NCBI GenBank assembly: GCA_027023915.1 | Contig: JALVUB010000083.1 | Span: 1-9,991 of the forward strand | DNA: 9,991 nucleotides | Reading direction: 5' to 3' | Source of the DNA: Sedimenticola sp. | GTDB lineage: Bacteria; Pseudomonadota; Gammaproteobacteria; Chromatiales; Chromatiaceae | Shown: positions 1 to 6,609 of the stretch, piece by piece | Layout: every line of letters begins with the position of its first letter | How positions within the stretch are numbered: position 1 is the first letter of the stretch | Made by a program: the position numbers and the translations under genes | Notes under the pieces: generated by a model | What the model was told of the DNA's origin: nothing | Database searches by the model: none | The model's input: the letters and a program-made list of their open reading frames with translations, nothing else

Positions 1-1645
1 GCCGCTGGGCGGCCGCCCGTCTTTCAGCCTTGCGGTCGGTGGTGGAGCGGGTTGTCGGCGTCTTTTTCGATGCCGCGTTTCGACGGGCCAGCCAGGTGGG
101 ATAGTCGTCCAGACTGCCGTCAAAGGGGCGCGCGCCGCCGCCTTCCACAAGCAACAGGGAATCGGTTGTCACACGCAGCAGATGGCGGTCGTGAGAAACC
201 AGTACCAAGGCGCCGCTGAACGATTGCAGCGCCACCGACAGCGCCTGGCGCATTTCCAGATCGAGATGGTTGGTGGGTTCGTCCAGCAGCAGCAGATTGG
301 GGCGGCGGCGGATGAGCAGCGCCAGGGCGAGGCGGGACTTCTCGCCGCCGGAAAAGGGGGCCACCTTCTCCAGCGCCCTGTTGCCGCCAAAACCGAAACT
401 GCCGAGGTAGTCCCGCGCCTCCTGTTCGGTCAGGCCAGGCTCGACTTGCAGCAGATGCTCCAGCGGGGTGTGGTCTGGATGAAGCTGATCCAACTGGTGT
501 TGGGCGAAATAACCCACCCGCAGGTCGCGCGCCCGTTCCAGCCGGCCCGCACAGGGTTGCAGCGTTCCGGCCAGCAGTTTCACCAGGGTGGATTTGCCCG
601 CTCCGTTGGGGCCCAGCAGTCCCAGGCGATCCCCTGGCATCAGGGTGAGGTCAAGTTGTTGCAGCACCGGAGCCTCTCCATAGCCGCAGGCGGCTTCTTC
701 AAGGCGCAACAACGGGCGTGGCTGCTTTTCCGGTTCGAGAAAACCAAACTGGAAAGGCGAATCCACATGGGCGGGCGCGATGATCGTCATCCGCTCCAAC
801 GCCTTGAGCCGGCTCTGGGCCTGGCGCGCCTTGCTTGCCTTGGCGCGGAAGCGGGCCACGAAGGCGCGCATGTTGGCTATTTCACGCTGCTGCTTCTGGT
901 ACAGCGCCTGCTGTTGCGCCAGGCGGGCGGCGCGCTGCTTTTCGAAATCGCTGTAGTTGCCGCTGTAGAGCGTCATCCGTTGCTGTTCGATATGGAGGAT
1001 GTGATCGCTCACGGCGTCGAGAAAGTCCCGGTCGTGGGAGATGAGCAGCAGAGTGCCTGAATACCGGGCCAGCCATCCTTCCAGCCAGAGGAGCGCGTCC
1101 AGATCGAGATGGTTGGTGGGCTCGTCGAGCAGCAACAGGTCGGAACGGCAGAAGAGCGCGCGCGCCAGGTTGAGCCGCATGCGCCAGCCGCCTGAAAAGC
1201 TGTTTACCGGGCGGTTTTCGTCCCCTGGTTGGAAGCCCAGGCCGCGAAGCAGGGCCGCTGCCCGGCTTTGGGCACGGTAGCCGCCGATGGACTCCAGTTG
1301 GGCGTGGAACCGGGCGATGGCGCCGCCGTCTCCCGCATCCTGGGCTTGCGCAAGGGCGGCTTCCGTCTGCCGCAGGGTTTGGTCGCCGTCCAGCACCAGT
1401 TCGATGGCGGGGCGGGAGTCAGAGGGTGTTTCCTGGGCCACATGGGCCACCACCCAGTCCCGGGGCAGCTTTATATTGCCTTCATCCGGCGCAAGCTCGC
1501 CCAGTATCAACGAAAAGAGGCTCGATTTGCCGCAGCCGTTGGCGCCGGTGACGCCTACTTTCCAGCCGGGATGGATTTGCAGGCTGGCGCCGGTGAAAAG
1601 GGTCTTCGGGCCTCTTCCCAGGCCGAGGTTTTCCAGTTGCAGCAC
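1..1645 (-). CDS. yheS: YheS-like ABC-F family ATPase, 3' end cut by window edge
   Basis: Cytosolic ABC-F protein with two nucleotide-binding domains and no membrane domain. Members bind the ribosome and act in translation or in rescue of stalled ribosomes. Visible over 548 residues: first Walker A GANGCGKS at 34-41, signature FSGGW near 150, Walker B LLLLDEPTNHLDL at 170-182, and the switch SHDR at 203. A linker of about 240-285, rich in Gln, Arg and Lys, contains FRAKASKARQAQSR. The second Walker A GPNGAGKS is at 345-352, second signature FSGGEK at 431-436, second Walker B at 451-463. A basic C-terminal stretch begins near 520 and leaves the window; E. coli YheS is about 637 residues, so roughly 90 are missing. 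The start is GTG at 1645, giving VLQLENL, which matches the usual family N-terminus. It lies 6 bases after the stop of the upstream gene with no clear Shine-Dalgarno, so translation is probably coupled. Both ATPase sites look intact. YheS rather than Uup or EttA is inferred from remembered similarity across the whole length. Confidence 0.93.
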   Translation of the reverse strand, partial: MLQLENLGLGRGPKTLFTGASLQIHPGWKVGVTGANGCGKSSLFSLILGELAPDEGNIKLPRDWVVAHVAQETPSDSRPAIELVLDGDQTLRQTEAALAQAQDAGDGGAIARFHAQLESIGGYRAQSRAAALLRGLGFQPGDENRPVNSFSGGWRMRLNLARALFCRSDLLLLDEPTNHLDLDALLWLEGWLARYSGTLLLISHDRDFLDAVSDHILHIEQQRMTLYSGNYSDFEKQRAARLAQQQALYQKQQREIANMRAFVARFRAKASKARQAQSRLKALERMTIIAPAHVDSPFQFGFLEPEKQPRPLLRLEEAACGYGEAPVLQQLDLTLMPGDRLGLLGPNGAGKSTLVKLLAGTLQPCAGRLERARDLRVGYFAQHQLDQLHPDHTPLEHLLQVEPGLTEQEARDYLGSFGFGGNRALEKVAPFSGGEKSRLALALLIRRRPNLLLLDEPTNHLDLEMRQALSVALQSFSGALVLVSHDRHLLRVTTDSLLLVEGGGARPFDGSLDDYPTWLARRNAASKKTPTTRSTTDRKAERRAAAQR

Positions 1646-1651
1646 AGCCGA

Positions 1652-2200
1652 TCAGGGGATCAGGGGGTTCATGGCACCCATGGGACGGGAGATGGTCCAG
1701 ACATGGAAGCGCATCACCGCCACGCCGTCGGTCATGTGGCGGAAACGTTGGTCAATGTGGCCCATGCCGGCGCTCATGTGATCCATGTCGGTGTCCATGG
1801 TGGCGATATCATCGCGGATGCGGTCCATGCTGTTGTGGATCGTGGGCATGGTTTCCGCCATGGCGCCGGTGTTGGTTTCGATATTGTCCATATGGCGCAT
1901 CTGCTGCTCCATTCCTTCCATGGTGTTGGTGACCTGTTCCATGCGCGCGGAAACGGTCTGCATGTGGCGGTGCATGGCGTCCATGTTGTCCACGATCCCA
2001 TTGAGGTTGCGGTAGAGAATGGCCACGTAGTAGACGTTTATCACCGCCAGCACCACCAGCAGGATGGAGATGAGCACCACCACCAGCTTGTTGATGTAAA
2101 AATGGTGGTGACGCTCGTCCAGATGGAGCTGGGTCTCCCAGCTCAGCCGGCCCACCATGTCGATGAAAAGTTTTTTCTCCTCTTCCGCCACCGCTTTCAC
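1652..2200 (-). CDS. Membrane-anchored methionine-rich coiled-coil protein (second of a tandem pair)
   Basis: Not recognised as a named family. It has 182 residues: a charged N-terminus (1-38, with HHH at 31-33), one membrane segment at about 39-62, then a long predicted coiled coil from 66 to 156 and a short tail. Core a/d positions follow 3-4 spacing and are mostly Met, Ile or Val (for example 66, 69, 73, 76, 80, 83, 87, 90, 94, 97, 101, 104). The register shifts once around 108-115, then continues to Met156. There are 21 Met in 182 residues. Positive residues before the membrane segment suggest the N-terminus is inside and the coil is periplasmic; this is inference. The start is GTG at 2200, one base after the stop of the preceding gene, which implies translational coupling. 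An ATG at codon 15 has no well-spaced Shine-Dalgarno. It resembles the upstream neighbour in length, layout and the IATM motif, so the two are probably paralogues. Function unknown. Confidence 0.8.
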   Translation of the reverse strand: MKAVAEEEKKLFIDMVGRLSWETQLHLDERHHHFYINKLVVVLISILLVVLAVINVYYVAILYRNLNGIVDNMDAMHRHMQTVSARMEQVTNTMEGMEQQMRHMDNIETNTGAMAETMPTIHNSMDRIRDDIATMDTDMDHMSAGMGHIDQRFRHMTDGVAVMRFHVWTISRPMGAMNPLIP

Positions 2201-2201
2201 C

Positions 2202-2762
2202 TCAAGGAAGGGGGAATATCTTTTTGATGCCGCGCGCCGGCTTGGCCATGTGCTGCATGTCGGCCGCCATCATCTGCACTTCGTCGTCCATGCGGTCGAT
2301 GGTGACCGCCATGTTTTCCACCGAATGGCGCACCTTGTCCATGTGGCCCGACATGGTTGCGATGGTCTGGTGCATGTTGTTCACATCACCTGTGATGGCG
2401 GCCATCTCCTGCTTCATGGTGCTGGTCTGCTGATCCATGGATTCGAGCAGCGCCACCCGCCGGGCCATGGAACTGACCGCCTTGTTCACCCGCCGCATCT
2501 GCTGGTCCACGATCTCCACATTATGGTTCATGTCGGCCACCACGTTGGAGATGCGGTTGATCTGGGACGAGAGAGTGAGCAGCAGCACCAGAATGGAAAT
2601 GGCGATAAGACCGAGAATCACCATGCCGAAGCGGATGGCGTTTTTCAGATCGTTGCTCAGTTTTTCCTGTATTTCGATCTGACTGAAAAGGATGGCCTCG
2701 AAAGAGCGGGCCGCCCGTAACAGCTTGGCATCCACGGCGGGGGGAGCCTTCTCTTCAGACAT
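2202..2762 (-). CDS. Membrane-anchored methionine-rich coiled-coil protein (first of a tandem pair)
   Basis: Not recognised as a named family. It has 186 residues: a soluble N-terminus (1-44), one membrane segment at about 46-65, then an almost unbroken predicted coiled coil from about 71 to 172 and a basic tail ending GIKKIFPLP. Core positions (71, 75, 78, 82, 85, 89, 92, 96, 99, 103, 106, then 109, 113, 116, 120 and so on to 172) are nearly all Met, Val, Ile or Leu, with a register change at 106-109. There are 17 Met. Lys and Arg before the membrane segment (K40, R44) suggest a periplasmic coil. The ATG start at 2762 has GGAAG about 5 bases upstream. It is the first gene of the minus-strand unit, divergent from the cytochrome c gene. 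Its register break falls at nearly the same place as in the next gene, supporting common ancestry and possibly a hetero-oligomer. Function unknown. Confidence 0.82.
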   Translation of the reverse strand: MSEEKAPPAVDAKLLRAARSFEAILFSQIEIQEKLSNDLKNAIRFGMVILGLIAISILVLLLTLSSQINRISNVVADMNHNVEIVDQQMRRVNKAVSSMARRVALLESMDQQTSTMKQEMAAITGDVNNMHQTIATMSGHMDKVRHSVENMAVTIDRMDDEVQMMAADMQHMAKPARGIKKIFPLP

Positions 2763-2860
2763 GGCACTTCCGGCAGCTGTACTTCATGGCTACAACTATA
2801 ACCAAGCCGACCGGTTACCGCCATGAGACCGTCCACCGGCTGGAGGCTGGCCATCTGGGG

Positions 2861-2869
2861 TGGTATCAT
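2861..2869 (+). promoter_or_regulatory. Candidate extended -10 promoter for the cytochrome c gene
   Basis: The sequence reads TGG then TATCAT, five of six matches to the sigma-70 -10 hexamer with a TG extension. No convincing -35 box sits 16-18 bases upstream, which extended -10 promoters can tolerate. The start of transcription would fall near 2876, giving a leader of about 30 bases before the GTG start. Prediction from motif only. Confidence 0.33.
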
Positions 2870-2895
2870 CAGCTGACTCTGAAATACCTTTTTTC

Positions 2896-2900
2896 GAGGA
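2896..2900 (+). promoter_or_regulatory. Ribosome binding site that fixes the cytochrome c start
   Basis: GAGGA lies 7 bases before the GTG at 2908. An in-frame GTG at 2860 would add 16 residues (beginning VSSADSEIP) ahead of the signal peptide and has no comparable site, so 2908 is preferred. Confidence 0.7.
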
Positions 2901-2907
2901 TTCCAAA

Positions 2908-3426
2908 GTGGCCAAGAAAACCAAGATTCTGATTGCGTCTTTGGCCGTGGTGGCGGCTTTTTCCGCCCAGGCGGCGGACGACGTGCTCTCCCGCATCAAG
3001 CCCGTGGGGCAGGTGAATGTGGCCGGCCAGGCCGACAAGACGGAAGCCGCTTCCGCCAAGGCGCATGCCGCACCCGCGGCTAAAGCCACGGCGCAGGCCA
3101 CCCCCCCCGCCAAATCCGCCGCCGCTCCAAAGACTGCTGCCGCACCCAGGCCCGCCGCCGCTCCGGCTGGTGGTGGCAACAAGGGGGCTGCGCTCTTCGC
3201 GGCCAAGGGGTGCGCCGGCTGCCATGGCGCCGATGCCAAGACCAAGACGCCCAATTTTCCCAAGCTGGCCGGCCAGAGCGCGGTTTATCTGCTGAACCAG
3301 ATGAAGGACATCAAGAGCGGCGCCCGCCACAACGGCCAGACCGCAATGATGAAGCCCATCATCGCCGGTGTTTCGGACGCCGAAATGAAAGCCATTGCCG
3401 ACTGGCTGGCCGCGCTCAAGCCCTGA
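2908..3426 (+). CDS. Secreted monohaem class I cytochrome c
   Basis: Periplasmic electron carrier of 172 residues. Signal peptide at 1-22 (basic KKTK, hydrophobic core, cleavage after AQA). Mature start ADDVLSRIKPVGQVNVAG resembles the N-terminal segment of cytochrome c5-family proteins, as remembered. Residues about 45-90 form an Ala/Pro/Lys-rich low-complexity linker containing three AAAP units. The haem domain spans 91-172 with CAGCH at 102-106 and the likely distal Met ligand at 147 or 148 in TAMMKP. It resembles a cytochrome c553 or one half of cytochrome c4 (FPKLAGQSAVYL, KSGARHNGQ). The GTG start is chosen from the ribosome binding site and signal peptide. It is probably monocistronic, with its terminator just downstream inside rep. 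The redox partner is unknown; a periplasmic shuttle to an oxidase or reductase is the usual role. Confidence 0.92.
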   Translation: MAKKTKILIASLAVVAAFSAQAADDVLSRIKPVGQVNVAGQADKTEAASAKAHAAPAAKATAQATPPAKSAAAPKTAAAPRPAAAPAGGGNKGAALFAAKGCAGCHGADAKTKTPNFPKLAGQSAVYLLNQMKDIKSGARHNGQTAMMKPIIAGVSDAEMKAIADWLAALKP

Positions 3427-3427
3427 G

Positions 3428-5431
3428 CTATTCAAGCATTGCTTTCAATGAGGCCAGGTGGGCGCGCCCCCTGGCCTTTTTCTCTTCCGGGTCCAGCGCT
3501 TCGTCGCGCCCTTCCCATTCCAGCTCGTCGGCGGGCAGTTCCGAAAGAAAACGGCTGGGTTCGCACTCGGCCAGCTCGCCGCCCCTGCGCCGTTTTTTCG
3601 CCAGCGACAGGAAGAGCCGCCGTCGCGCGCGGGTGATGCCCACATAGGCCAGGCGCCGCTCTTCCTCGATGTTCTCCTCCTCGATGCTGGTGCGGTGGGG
3701 CAGCAGCTCTTCTTCCATGCCCGCCAGAAAGACCACGGGAAATTCCAGCCCCTTGGCGGCATGCAGAGTCATCAGGCTTACCCGGTCGTCCGCGCTTTCC
3801 TCGTCATGCCGTTCCAGCAGATCCATCAGCGACAGGTGGTTCACCAGCTCGGCCAGATTGTCGCCCTTGATCTCGTCTTGTTGCAGCCGCTCCAGCCAGG
3901 CGATGAGGTCGTTGACGTTCTCCATGCGTCGACGCGCCGCCTTGTCGTTGGGGGAGCTTTGCAACAGCCAGTCTTCGTAGTCGATATCCCGCACAAGCTG
4001 GCGCAGGGTGGCCGCCGGCGGTTCGCTTTCGGCCCGCCGGGCAAGCCGCCAGATCCACTGGCCGAATTCCCGAAGTTGCTTCAGGGGACGGCCGGAGAGC
4101 TTCTCCTCCAGCCCCAGCTCGTCCAGGGCTTCGAGCAGGGGCACGCCCCGATCGGCGGCATGGTTGGTGAGCCTTTCCAGCGATCCGGGTCCGATACCCC
4201 GCCTTGGCGTGTTCACCACCCGCAGAAAGGCGGCATCGTCATGGGGGTTGGCCAGCAGCCGCAGGTAGGCCATGAGATCTTTTATTTCGGTCCGCGAGAA
4301 GAACGAGGTGCCGCCGCTGAGGAAGTAGGGCACCTTGTGCAGCCGTAGCTGCTTTTCGAACAGCCGTGCCTGATGGTTGCCCCGGTAGAGAATGGCAAAG
4401 TCGCCCCAGGCGGCGCGCCGGGTGAACTTCTGGTGGAGGATCTCCGACACCACCCGTTCCGCTTCCTGCTCTTCGTCCCGGCAGACCAGTACCCTGATGG
4501 AATCTCCCGGCCCAAGCTCGCTCCAGAGCCGTTTTTCGAACAGGTGGGGATTGTGGCCGATGAGCGCGTTGGCGGCGCGCAGAATGCGTCCGGTGGAGCG
4601 GTAGTTCTGCTCCAGCTTCACCACTTTCAGGCGGGGAAAATCCTCTTTCAGCCGAGCCAGGTTGTCGGGGCGGGCGCCGCGCCAGGCGTAGATGGACTGA
4701 TCGTCGTCGCCCACCACGGTGAACGCCTGGCGCGCGCCGGTAAGCAGTTTCACCAGTTCGTACTGGGCGCCGTTGGTGTCCTGATACTCGTCCACCAGCA
4801 GGTGGTGGATACGGTTCTGCCAGCGCTCGCGCGCGTCGCCGTCCTGTTGCAGAAGGGACACCGGCAGGCGGATGAGATCGTCGAAGTCCACCGCGTTATA
4901 GGCCGACAGCGCCTGTTGATAAGCGTTGTAGATCCGGGCGTGACGCAGTTCCTTGTCGTCGGCGGCCAGCCGCAGGGCCTCGTCCGGGCCGAGAAGCGCA
5001 TTCTTCCAGCGGGAGATGGCCCACTGGGCCAGGCGCACCGCTTCGCGGTCGGGCTGCTGTTCCAGCATCAACTCCTTGAGCAGGTGTTCGCTGTCGAGGG
5101 CATCGTAGATGGTAAAACCGGAGCGAAGCCCCACCGCGGCACCATCGCGCCGCAGGATGTTAAGCCCCAGGGTATGGAATGTGGAGATGGTTAGCCCGCG
5201 GCTGTTGTGACCGCTGAGCAGCGCTCCCACCCTCGCCTTCATCTCCCGTGCTGCCTTGTTGGTGAAGGTGACCGCGGTGATGTGGCGCGGCGCCATGCCT
5301 GCCTTTTCCACCAGCCAGGCGATCTTGCGGGTGATGACCCGGGTCTTGCCCGAGCCTGCGCCGGCCAGCACCAGCAGGGGGCCGTCGAGCCAGGTGACCG
5401 CTTCGCGTTGCCTTGGATTGAGATCGTTCAT
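3428..5431 (-). CDS. rep: ATP-dependent DNA helicase Rep (UvrD/Rep superfamily 1)
   Basis: A 3'-5' superfamily 1 helicase of 667 residues, close to the 673 of E. coli Rep. It helps replication forks pass bound proteins and restart. Motifs in order: Walker A AGAGSGKT at 23-30, Ia TFTNKAAREMK at 55-65, Ib STFHTLG at 83-89, II DEYQDT at 214-219, III VVGDDDQSIYAWRGA at 239-253, IV LEQNYRS at 273-279, V TLHAAKGLEF at 555-564, VI EERRLAYVGITRAR at 590-603. All look intact. Rep is preferred over UvrD from remembered similarity along the whole chain and from the C-terminus ending AHLASLKAM, which matches Rep. The start is ATG at 5431; no good Shine-Dalgarno precedes it, and a TATAGG hexamer lies 5 bases upstream, so initiation may be leaderless or weak. 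The stop TAG lies one base from the stop of the convergent cytochrome gene. Confidence 0.97.
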   Translation of the reverse strand: MNDLNPRQREAVTWLDGPLLVLAGAGSGKTRVITRKIAWLVEKAGMAPRHITAVTFTNKAAREMKARVGALLSGHNSRGLTISTFHTLGLNILRRDGAAVGLRSGFTIYDALDSEHLLKELMLEQQPDREAVRLAQWAISRWKNALLGPDEALRLAADDKELRHARIYNAYQQALSAYNAVDFDDLIRLPVSLLQQDGDARERWQNRIHHLLVDEYQDTNGAQYELVKLLTGARQAFTVVGDDDQSIYAWRGARPDNLARLKEDFPRLKVVKLEQNYRSTGRILRAANALIGHNPHLFEKRLWSELGPGDSIRVLVCRDEEQEAERVVSEILHQKFTRRAAWGDFAILYRGNHQARLFEKQLRLHKVPYFLSGGTSFFSRTEIKDLMAYLRLLANPHDDAAFLRVVNTPRRGIGPGSLERLTNHAADRGVPLLEALDELGLEEKLSGRPLKQLREFGQWIWRLARRAESEPPAATLRQLVRDIDYEDWLLQSSPNDKAARRRMENVNDLIAWLERLQQDEIKGDNLAELVNHLSLMDLLERHDEESADDRVSLMTLHAAKGLEFPVVFLAGMEEELLPHRTSIEEENIEEERRLAYVGITRARRRLFLSLAKKRRRGGELAECEPSRFLSELPADELEWEGRDEALDPEEKKARGRAHLASLKAMLE
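3451..3481 (+). terminator. Rho-independent terminator of the cytochrome c gene, inside rep
   Basis: AGGCCAGG (3451-3458) pairs perfectly with CCTGGCCT (3470-3477). The loop contains GGGCGCGCCC (3460-3469), itself self-complementary, so the hairpin can extend further. Five T follow at 3477-3481. It begins 24 bases after the cytochrome stop. On the minus strand no T-run follows the hairpin, so it should act only on plus-strand transcripts. It occupies rep codons of about 652-661. Confidence 0.87.
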
Positions 5432-5441
5432 GGCCTATAGT
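5413..5441 (+). promoter_or_regulatory. Candidate sigma-70 promoter for the LOG-TRAP-NapC unit
   Basis: TTGGAT at 5413-5418 and TATAGT at 5436-5441 are separated by exactly 17 bases. The -10 matches five of six consensus bases; the -35 keeps TTG. It overlaps the start of rep on the opposite strand. Transcription would start near 5448, leaving a leader of about 87 bases that contains a 12-bp palindrome at 5478-5489. Motif-based only. Confidence 0.33.
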
Positions 5442-5468
5442 GGCGCCGGTTGTCTTTCCAGCACTGCC

Positions 5469-5482
5469 GTGGCGTCCGGCGG
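5469..5482. repeat. 14-bp intergenic repeat, copy 1
   Basis: GTGGCGTCCGGCGG occurs here, 52 bases before the LOG start, and again exactly at 8489-8502, 40 bases before the NapC-type start. This copy overlaps a perfect palindrome GGCGGATCCGCC at 5478-5489. It could be a regulator site, but chance is plausible in GC-rich DNA. Confidence 0.3.
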
Positions 5483-5534
5483 ATCCGCCCGGATGTGAAA
5501 GGCGAGGGATTCTAACCTGAAGACGAGAAGAAGA

Positions 5535-6254
5535 ATGAGCGATTTTTCCACCATCCGTCCCCGCACGCCCGAATCGGAGGCGGAACTCAAACGCGAGTCC
5601 TGGCGCATCTTCCGCATCATGGCGGAGTTTGTGGAGGGATTCGAGCAGCTCAGCCGCATCCGCCCGGCGGTGAGCATTTTCGGCTCGGCGCGCACCCCGC
5701 CCGACCACCCCTGGTACAAAAAGGCCGAGACCGTGGCGCGGCTGTTGTCCGAGGCCGGCTTCACCGTGGTCAGCGGCGGTGGTCCGGGCATCATGGAGGC
5801 GGCCAACAAGGGGGCTTTCGAGGGGCCTTCCCCCAGCGTGGGGCTCAACATTGTTTTGCCGCATGAGCAGTCGGGCAACCCCTACCAGGACATCTCCATC
5901 GAATACCGCCATTTCTTCGCCCGCAAGGTGATGTTCATCAAATACGCATCCGCCTATGTGGTGCTGCCGGGCGGCTTCGGCACCCTGGATGAACTGGCTG
6001 AGTGCCTGACCCTGATACAAACCGGCAAGGGACGGCGCATTCCCATCATTCTGGTGGAGGGCAGCTACTGGCAGGGGATGCTTGACTGGTTCCGGCAAAC
6101 CCTGGCGGTCGAGGGGACCATCGATCCCGAGGATTTGGACCTGATGCAGGTCTGCGACGATCCCGAGGAGATAGTGAACGCCATCTTTGCCCACTATGGC
6201 GGGCGCGGCTTCCAGCCCTCGCGCGAGGAGCAGGAGATCCTGCTGGAGCTATAA
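5535..6254 (+). CDS. LOG family protein (TIGR00730-type nucleotide phosphoribohydrolase)
   Basis: Cytosolic Rossmann-like protein of 239 residues. Family members hydrolyse the N-glycosidic bond of nucleoside 5'-monophosphates to release the base and ribose 5-phosphate; plant and bacterial LOG enzymes do this to cytokinin nucleotides, though the physiological substrate here is unknown. Visible motifs: VSIFGSART at 46-54, SGGGPGIMEAANKGA at 80-94, the Arg-Lys pair at 130-131, and the diagnostic PGGFGTLDE at 145-153. The N-terminal extension of about 40 residues before the core, with ELKRESWRIFRIMAEFVEGF, is helical and typical of the longer bacterial members. The ATG start follows a purine-rich GAGAAGAAGA tract. 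It heads a six-gene plus-strand run; its TAA stop shares its last A with an in-frame ATG for the next gene. Confidence 0.92.
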   Translation: MSDFSTIRPRTPESEAELKRESWRIFRIMAEFVEGFEQLSRIRPAVSIFGSARTPPDHPWYKKAETVARLLSEAGFTVVSGGGPGIMEAANKGAFEGPSPSVGLNIVLPHEQSGNPYQDISIEYRHFFARKVMFIKYASAYVVLPGGFGTLDELAECLTLIQTGKGRRIPIILVEGSYWQGMLDWFRQTLAVEGTIDPEDLDLMQVCDDPEEIVNAIFAHYGGRGFQPSREEQEILLEL

Positions 6255-6286
6255 TGGGTTATCTTTATCAAGCCGGGAACAGCAAG

Positions 6287-6607
6287 ATGAAACGAGTTCT
6301 CTGCGTCATGCTCCTGACGCTGGCCACCGGCGCACCCCTGCTGGCGGACGAAGAAACGTCGTCGCCTCCTGCACCTGTCGATCAGAACGGCCAAGTGGTG
6401 GAGCCGGAGGTGACCATCCGCGAGGAGGAGGGGCGCACCATTCAGGAGTACCGCGTCAACGGCTATCTCTACATGGTGAAAATCATTCCCGTCCATGGCA
6501 AGCCCTACTACCTCATGGATCTGGATGGCGACGGCAAGTTCGACGAAGTGCGGGGTGATGATCCCGGCCGGATCGTGCTGCCCCAGTGGATCTTGTATCG
6601 CTGGTGA
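6287..6607 (+). CDS. DUF2782 family secreted protein
   Basis: Small exported protein of 106 residues with no known function. A signal peptide lies at about 1-20 (MKRVLCVMLLTLATG, cleavage near LLA-DE), followed by an acidic, Pro-containing spacer (21-40) and the compact domain at 41-106. The domain carries EVTIREEEGRTIQEYRVNG, then YMVKIIP, GKPYYLMDLDGDGKFDE and the C-terminal VLPQWILYRW. These match the DUF2782 pattern as I remember it, a mainly gammaproteobacterial family. The DLDGDGKFDE stretch looks like a possible Ca2+-binding loop. The start at 6287 is preferred because GGGAA lies 7 bases upstream and the signal peptide begins there. An in-frame ATG at 6254 overlapping the LOG stop would add 11 residues. 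The stop sits 2 bases before the DctQ start. Confidence 0.87.
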   Translation: MKRVLCVMLLTLATGAPLLADEETSSPPAPVDQNGQVVEPEVTIREEEGRTIQEYRVNGYLYMVKIIPVHGKPYYLMDLDGDGKFDEVRGDDPGRIVLPQWILYRW

Positions 6608-6609
6608 CC

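Noticed and set aside
182..1060. Plus-strand open frame of 292 codons
   Set aside because: Antisense to the ABC-F gene, whose Walker and signature motifs are intact on the minus strand. The plus frame shows no domain.
1229..2227. Plus-strand open frame of 332 codons, strikingly rich in His and Val
   Set aside because: It lies opposite the ABC-F and coiled-coil genes. Its His codons (CAT) are the reverse complement of the many ATG codons in the methionine-rich coils, so it is an antisense echo.
2795..2800. TATAGT on the minus strand as a -10 box for the coiled-coil unit
   Set aside because: Position is plausible (about 33-38 bases before the ATG), but no -35 match or TG extension is present, so it is too weak to list.
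2862..2896. GGTAT/ATACC inverted repeat followed by six T, resembling a terminator
   Set aside because: The stem is only 5 AT-containing pairs with a loop of about 17 bases, and no plus-strand gene precedes it.
3458..4348. Plus-strand open frame of 296 codons within rep
   Set aside because: Rep is complete on the other strand with all helicase motifs; this frame is a shadow.
5160..6194. Minus-strand open frame of 344 codons spanning rep and the LOG gene
   Set aside because: It crosses two well-supported genes on different strands and has no recognisable motif; GC-rich DNA has few stops.
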